The translations under genes and the position numbers were made by a program. This document shows, piece by piece, positions 60,225-64,000 of a stretch of DNA of 64,000 bases; position 1 is the stretch's first letter, and every line of letters begins with the position of its first letter. Location: assembly GCA_002104945.1 (NCBI GenBank), contig MCFH01000048.1, forward strand, positions 248,001 through 312,000. Direction: 5' to 3'. This DNA comes from Piromyces finnis. Its lineage: Eukaryota; Neocallimastigomycota; Neocallimastigomycetes; Neocallimastigales; Neocallimastigaceae. The notes beneath the pieces are model-generated. The model saw nothing but the letters and a program-made list of their open reading frames with translations, did not search any database and was not told the DNA's origin.

Positions 60225-60770
60225 CATCAGGTATGATAGTGTGATGTGTTGATGTACACTAAACTCTTCCATGAGCTCATAATGCTTTCATTCAAAGAAA
60301 TACTAACATTGAACCCTGTGTACGGAACATTAGGAATGCTCCTTTACCATATCGGTACGACGTTGGCGCTCTTAATTACGTTAGGTGTCTTACTAAACCT
60401 ATCAAAAAGTAGCTTCATTGAGCTACTAATGATGGGGATTGTTTTAGTAAGAAAAGCCGCGAGACCCTCTACCTATGAAACATGAGACCCCGATGAACTG
60501 TAAAGCTGTTCATTCAAAAGTCTTTGTTCCGCTTTATCAATTTGTAGCTCATCATAAGCTAAAGTTCCACCAAGAAGGAACATAAAAATATAGTTATAGA
60601 TTGTTTTTCTTACTTCCATTTCAGGGAGTATTTTTTTTTTTTTTTTTTTTTAACGGCATCAAATATTTTAAACTTTATTATTAATTTAATTAAAATTATA
60701 ATACATGTAATGTTTCAGGGAGTAAGTATGTGATGAATTGATTCTTATATTTATTGTAAAAAAGGGTAAC
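60225..60770 (-). pseudogene. Decayed coding relic of unknown family, interrupted by retroposed insert
   Basis: A GC-richer island in AT-rich spacer. One minus-strand frame is protein-like over about 140 codons: FITYLLPE, then (after removing the 82-bp insert at 60631-60712) MEVRKTIYNYIFMFLLGG with a hydrophobic signal-like segment, then charged and amphipathic sequence, with two in-frame stops (after GSHVS and after VVPIW) before ending near SHYHT. The opposite strand also has a 79-codon ORF (60246-60485), hydrophobic and probably antisense shadow. No family recognised; the composition suggests a different origin from its neighbours. Confidence 0.4.
60631..60712 (-). mobile_element. 82-bp retroposed 3' end with poly(A) and 12-bp target duplication
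   Basis: Flanked by TTTCAGGGAGTA at 60619-60630 and 60713-60724. On the minus strand the insert ends in about 21 A residues, preceded at roughly 20 bp by AATAAA. This fits target-primed retroposition of an mRNA or LINE/SINE 3' end. Its body recurs at 59495-59568. Confidence 0.8.
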
Positions 60771-61721
60771 AATTTTTAATGATTTAATTTGTATATGCTT
60801 TTTATATATTATTTTATATATAAATATATATATATATATTTTTTTTTATAAATTTTATTATTTTTTTATTCATATTATTTATACTAATTCTACTGATGAT
60901 GAGAAAATGCAATACATTGTAAAATATATAAAAAATTAAAATGAAAATTAAAACTTTTTTTTTTAAATGGATTCTATATTAATAGAAAAAAAAAAAAAAA
61001 AAAAGACAAAAGAAAAAATAAAATATATTAAAATGTTAAAAAAAAAAGAAACTTTTATAAGATTCTAAAGAAAATAAAAAAAATAAAAATTAAAAAATTA
61101 AAACATAAAATCAAGACTTATTCCTTTTTTTTTTTTTTTTTTTTTCTTATTCTATTTAAAATGATTTTTTTTACGCTTCGATTTCTTAATTATTAATTTT
61201 TCTATTTTTATATTTTTTTCTAATTAATTTATTTATTAAACTTTCTTTTATATATAGATGTTATTTATATATATATTTCAAGAAATATTACATACTATAT
61301 ATTTTTTTATTCTATTAAATATATATTTTTATTTTATTGGAAAAAAAAAAAGGTGATATAATATAAAGAAAATGGTAATATATAAATTATTATATAAAGA
61401 TAAAAGATAAAAGAATAACTAGAAAAAAAAAAAAGATTAATTAAAATAAAAAAGAAAATAATTAAATGACTTAAAATTTTAATGAACAAATTTTCTATTA
61501 ATATATCTTTTTCTTTCTTTTTTTTCTTTCTCTTCTTTTAACCTTGTTTTTGATTTTTTGTTTTTTGTTATTTTTTTTTGTTTTTATTTTTTTTTTTTAT
61601 TATTATTATTTTTAATTTCGGTTTATTTTCTTTTATTCTGGATATTAAATTTTGGAAGGATTTATCATTTTGATTAAAGGTGAAAAGATATTTCTATAGT
61701 TGGGTTATTAAAAAAAATTTC
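60771..61721. other. AT-rich spacer and 3' flank of the G-alpha gene
   Basis: Long A and T homopolymers, no ORF. T/C-rich runs at 61500-61620 probably belong to the 3' UTR or terminator region of the convergent side of the G-alpha gene. Confidence 0.5.
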
Positions 61722-63238
61722 TTACATTAAACCACAATCTCTAAGGTTAGTTTGGATAATAATATCGTTTACAGCAGCCATAACGAACTTTATTTGAGTG
61801 GTATCAGTAGCACAAGTAAAGTGAGTATAGATTTGCTTTGGTTCAGTGTGGTTTAATGCTACAAAACGGTTAAGAATGTATTGACATGCACTATCGTAAT
61901 CATCACCACCAGTGTAATCTGGGAAGTATTTGCCCATTGGGGATTTTGAAAGCTTTTCTCTGAAAAGATCAATCTTGTTTAAGAAAAGAATAATAGAAGT
62001 CTTTACGAACCATCTAGAATTACAAATAGAGTCGAATAAAGTTAAAGCTTCTTGCATACGATTGACAGTTTCATCTTCAACTAATACTTGATCGTATTCA
62101 CTAATAGCAACCATAAATACAATAGCTGTAACGTTTTCGAAACAGTGAATCCACTTCTTACGTTCTGATCTTTGACCTCCAACATCAAACATACGGTAAG
62201 TTAAATCCTTAATATGGAAAGTGGTTTCAGTAATACCAGTAGTCTTAACACGAGATCTAAGAACATCTTGATCAGTTGGAACGTAGTTTGGATCTCTAAT
62301 TCTATCAAGGGATTCAAAGTAGTATTTAGCAGAATCATTAAGTTGATATTCTCTTGAACGTTCATAACAAGCTTGAACACCAGCATCAACCCATAATTCT
62401 TTTACAGCATCAGCGACTCTTGGTGGGAAAACTTCATCTTCAATTTGGTTTGGTAAATCCAATATAATTGCCATGTTTTCATTATTATTTGGGTATTGTA
62501 AAGAAATTCCCATATTTTGCATAGCTTCTAAAATAACTCTCATTGATTGTACAGTGTTTGAGAAAATAATTTCTCTGAATGCTATTTTTTCTTCTTCACT
62601 ATAACCATTATCGTGAATAAGCTTCATTTGCTTTAAGATAGTACTCTTACCAGATTCACCAGCACCTAGTATATGTTTTATATTATTTTAGTTTTTTTTT
62701 ATTACTATTATTTTAATAATTTAATAATTCATATTTTTATTTAATAGTGTATTTTTATAGCCGTTGTATTAATAATATCGCTTTTTTTTTCAATACTTTT
62801 TAGTATATTTATTCTTATTTATTATATTATATGCTTTTAATAATTTTTTAACCTTTATTGGAAAATAATTATATTTTCCATATTTTTTTGAGCTACATTG
62901 GTTTACTGTAAAAAAAACTACAGTATTTTTAGTATTATTCATTTTTTATTTCAATACCATCAAAGTTTATTATATTTTATTATATATTATTATATATTCT
63001 TTTTATATTCTTTATTCGACCTTTATTTTATCTTCGGAAAATTTTTTATCTTTTTTACCATTAAAAATTCTATTTTTTCTAAAAAGCATTTATTATAATT
63101 ATTAAAAATATAATTACCTAAAAGAAGCATTTTAACTTCACTTCTCATTCTCATCTTTTCTTGGTTAAGTTGGTTATCGATTTCATTGTTTCTCATTTTT
63201 CCCTCTTTATCTTCGGGACTACTCATACAACAACCCAT
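61722..63238 (-). CDS. Heterotrimeric G-protein alpha subunit (Gi-like), two exons
   Basis: Exon 1 is 63118-63238 and exon 2 is 61722-62665, with a 452-bp intron (GTAATT...ACTAG) that splits the first Gly codon of the P-loop. The spliced CDS has 355 codons including the stop, giving 354 residues, the usual length of this family. N-terminal MGCC supplies Gly2 for myristoylation and Cys3/Cys4 for palmitoylation. Motifs: GAGESGKST (41-49), catalytic R179 in RSRVKTTG, DVGGQ with Q205, NKID (270-273), TCAT (about 324-327) and C-terminal CGLM with Cys351, the position ADP-ribosylated by pertussis toxin in Gi proteins. It binds and hydrolyses GTP at the plasma membrane downstream of seven-helix receptors. 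Closest in character to the fungal GNA-1/GPA1 group I; no disabling change is seen. Confidence 0.96.
62666..63117 (-). other. Intron of G-alpha gene
   Basis: A 452-bp, very AT-rich intron with GT/AG ends, phase 1, between residues 40 and 42. Removing it restores an uninterrupted P-loop and the family-standard length. Confidence 0.92.
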
Positions 63239-64000
63239 CTTGATATATTTCTATTTATCTTTTTTTTATTATTATTGAAAAAATTGAAATAAAATGTATA
63301 TTAATATTTATAATAAAAATATTTATTTATTAATATGTATATATATTGTGAATTTTTTTTATTATTTATAGAGAGAAAAATACTTTCTAAAAAATATTCA
63401 TTTGTGAAATTATTTTATAATATTTTATCCATATTTATTATTATTATTTTTAATTTTTAATTTTTTTTATTTGCTATTTTACTTCCTATTGTTTTATTTT
63501 TTTTTGTTTTATTTACTATAATAATAATAATATTATTAATAATTAAATATCCTCTTTCGTACTACACTTTATTTGCTATAATTTTATTTTCTTGGAAAAA
63601 TATTGATGTTTTTTAAACTTTTGCTTTTTTTTTTTAATTGTTATGTTAATATTTTTTATGTCATATTTCTATATATCTATTTTTCGTTTTATTATTTTTA
63701 TTATTGAAATAAAAAATAAATATATTTACTTTAAAAAAAAAAAAACTATATAATATAAGGAGTTTTTGAGATTTTAATAGTAAGATTATTTAATTATTCC
63801 TCGTGTATCTTTTTTTTTGAACTTATTTCTATATAACTTCTTTTATTTTTTTTATTGTTTTATATAGAATAAAAGAAAAATATTTTTTCTTTAAAAAAAA
63901 TATTGAAAAAAATCAAAAAAAAAAAAATAATTTAAAAACTAAAAAAATAAAAATGTTAAAAAATAATCTTACTTTTAAAAATATCCTATTCTTACTAAAG
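63239..64000. other. 5' flank of G-alpha gene
   Basis: AT-rich upstream DNA with homopolymer runs; it presumably holds the promoter and 5' UTR, but no specific element can be assigned. Confidence 0.5.

Noticed and set aside
60246-60485. 79-codon plus-strand hydrophobic ORF
   Set aside because: Overlaps a more protein-like minus-strand frame that continues across the retroposed insert; the hydrophobic character is typical of an antisense shadow. Not fully excluded.

Overview
Organism. The window looks like nuclear DNA of an anaerobic gut fungus (Neocallimastigomycota; Piromyces, Neocallimastix or Anaeromyces type), because the only host protein gene is a fungal Gi-like G-protein alpha subunit with an intron and the intergenic DNA is extremely A+T rich with (ATT)n runs. 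The phylum call is inference from base composition and gene type; a fungal origin for the G-alpha gene is secure.

Layout. (1) 1-9028: tRNA-Trp (minus) followed by a stack of nested solo LTRs, ending in a perfect head-to-head LTR palindrome. (2) 9029-22564: a full-length Ty3/gypsy element (element A, minus strand, one gag-pol ORF), split near its start codon by a second full-length chromodomain-type Ty3/gypsy element (element B, plus strand, 15041-21714, 5-bp target duplication GTCCA). (3) 22578-22741: tRNA-Ser(GCT) and tRNA-Met(CAT) in tandem. (4) 22742-29458: more nested LTRs. (5) 29467-30156: a tRNA-Gly/tRNA-Thr pair present twice as a 271-bp inverted repeat. (6) 30217-41469: nested LTRs up to a second tRNA-Trp, whose downstream flank is an inverted copy of bases 1-310. 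(7) 43264-51371: tRNA-Arg, nested LTRs, the 5' end of a third self-primed Ty3/gypsy-like element (element H), and a truncated Ty1/copia element on the minus strand. (8) 51372-59146: LTR mosaic ending at a second tRNA-Ser. (9) 59147-61721: spacer with a decayed, GC-richer coding relic interrupted by an 82-bp poly(A)-type retroposed fragment. (10) 61722-63238: the G-alpha gene.

How it fits together. Almost all content is retrotransposon DNA that landed 13-16 bp upstream of tRNA genes, where Pol III initiation complexes sit, and later insertions landed in earlier ones. The LTRs fall into two groups: TGT...ACA ends with 5-bp duplications, and TGA...TCA ends with 4-bp duplications. All three Ty3/gypsy-like elements with a readable primer site carry, directly after the 5' LTR, 11 nt complementary to a site inside their own LTR. 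This is the hallmark of Tf1/sushi-type self-priming.

The most novel-looking signal is a cluster of four or five hairpins plus a possible pseudoknot, conserved by compensatory base changes between diverged LTR families F and F'. Its G-U pairs also indicate which strand is transcribed. All coordinates and identities were read by eye; repeat boundaries marked approximate may be off by a few bases. LTR family letters are local names. For families A, B, H and F/F' the strand is the inferred sense strand; for C, D, E, G, I, J, K, M and Q it is an arbitrary reference orientation.
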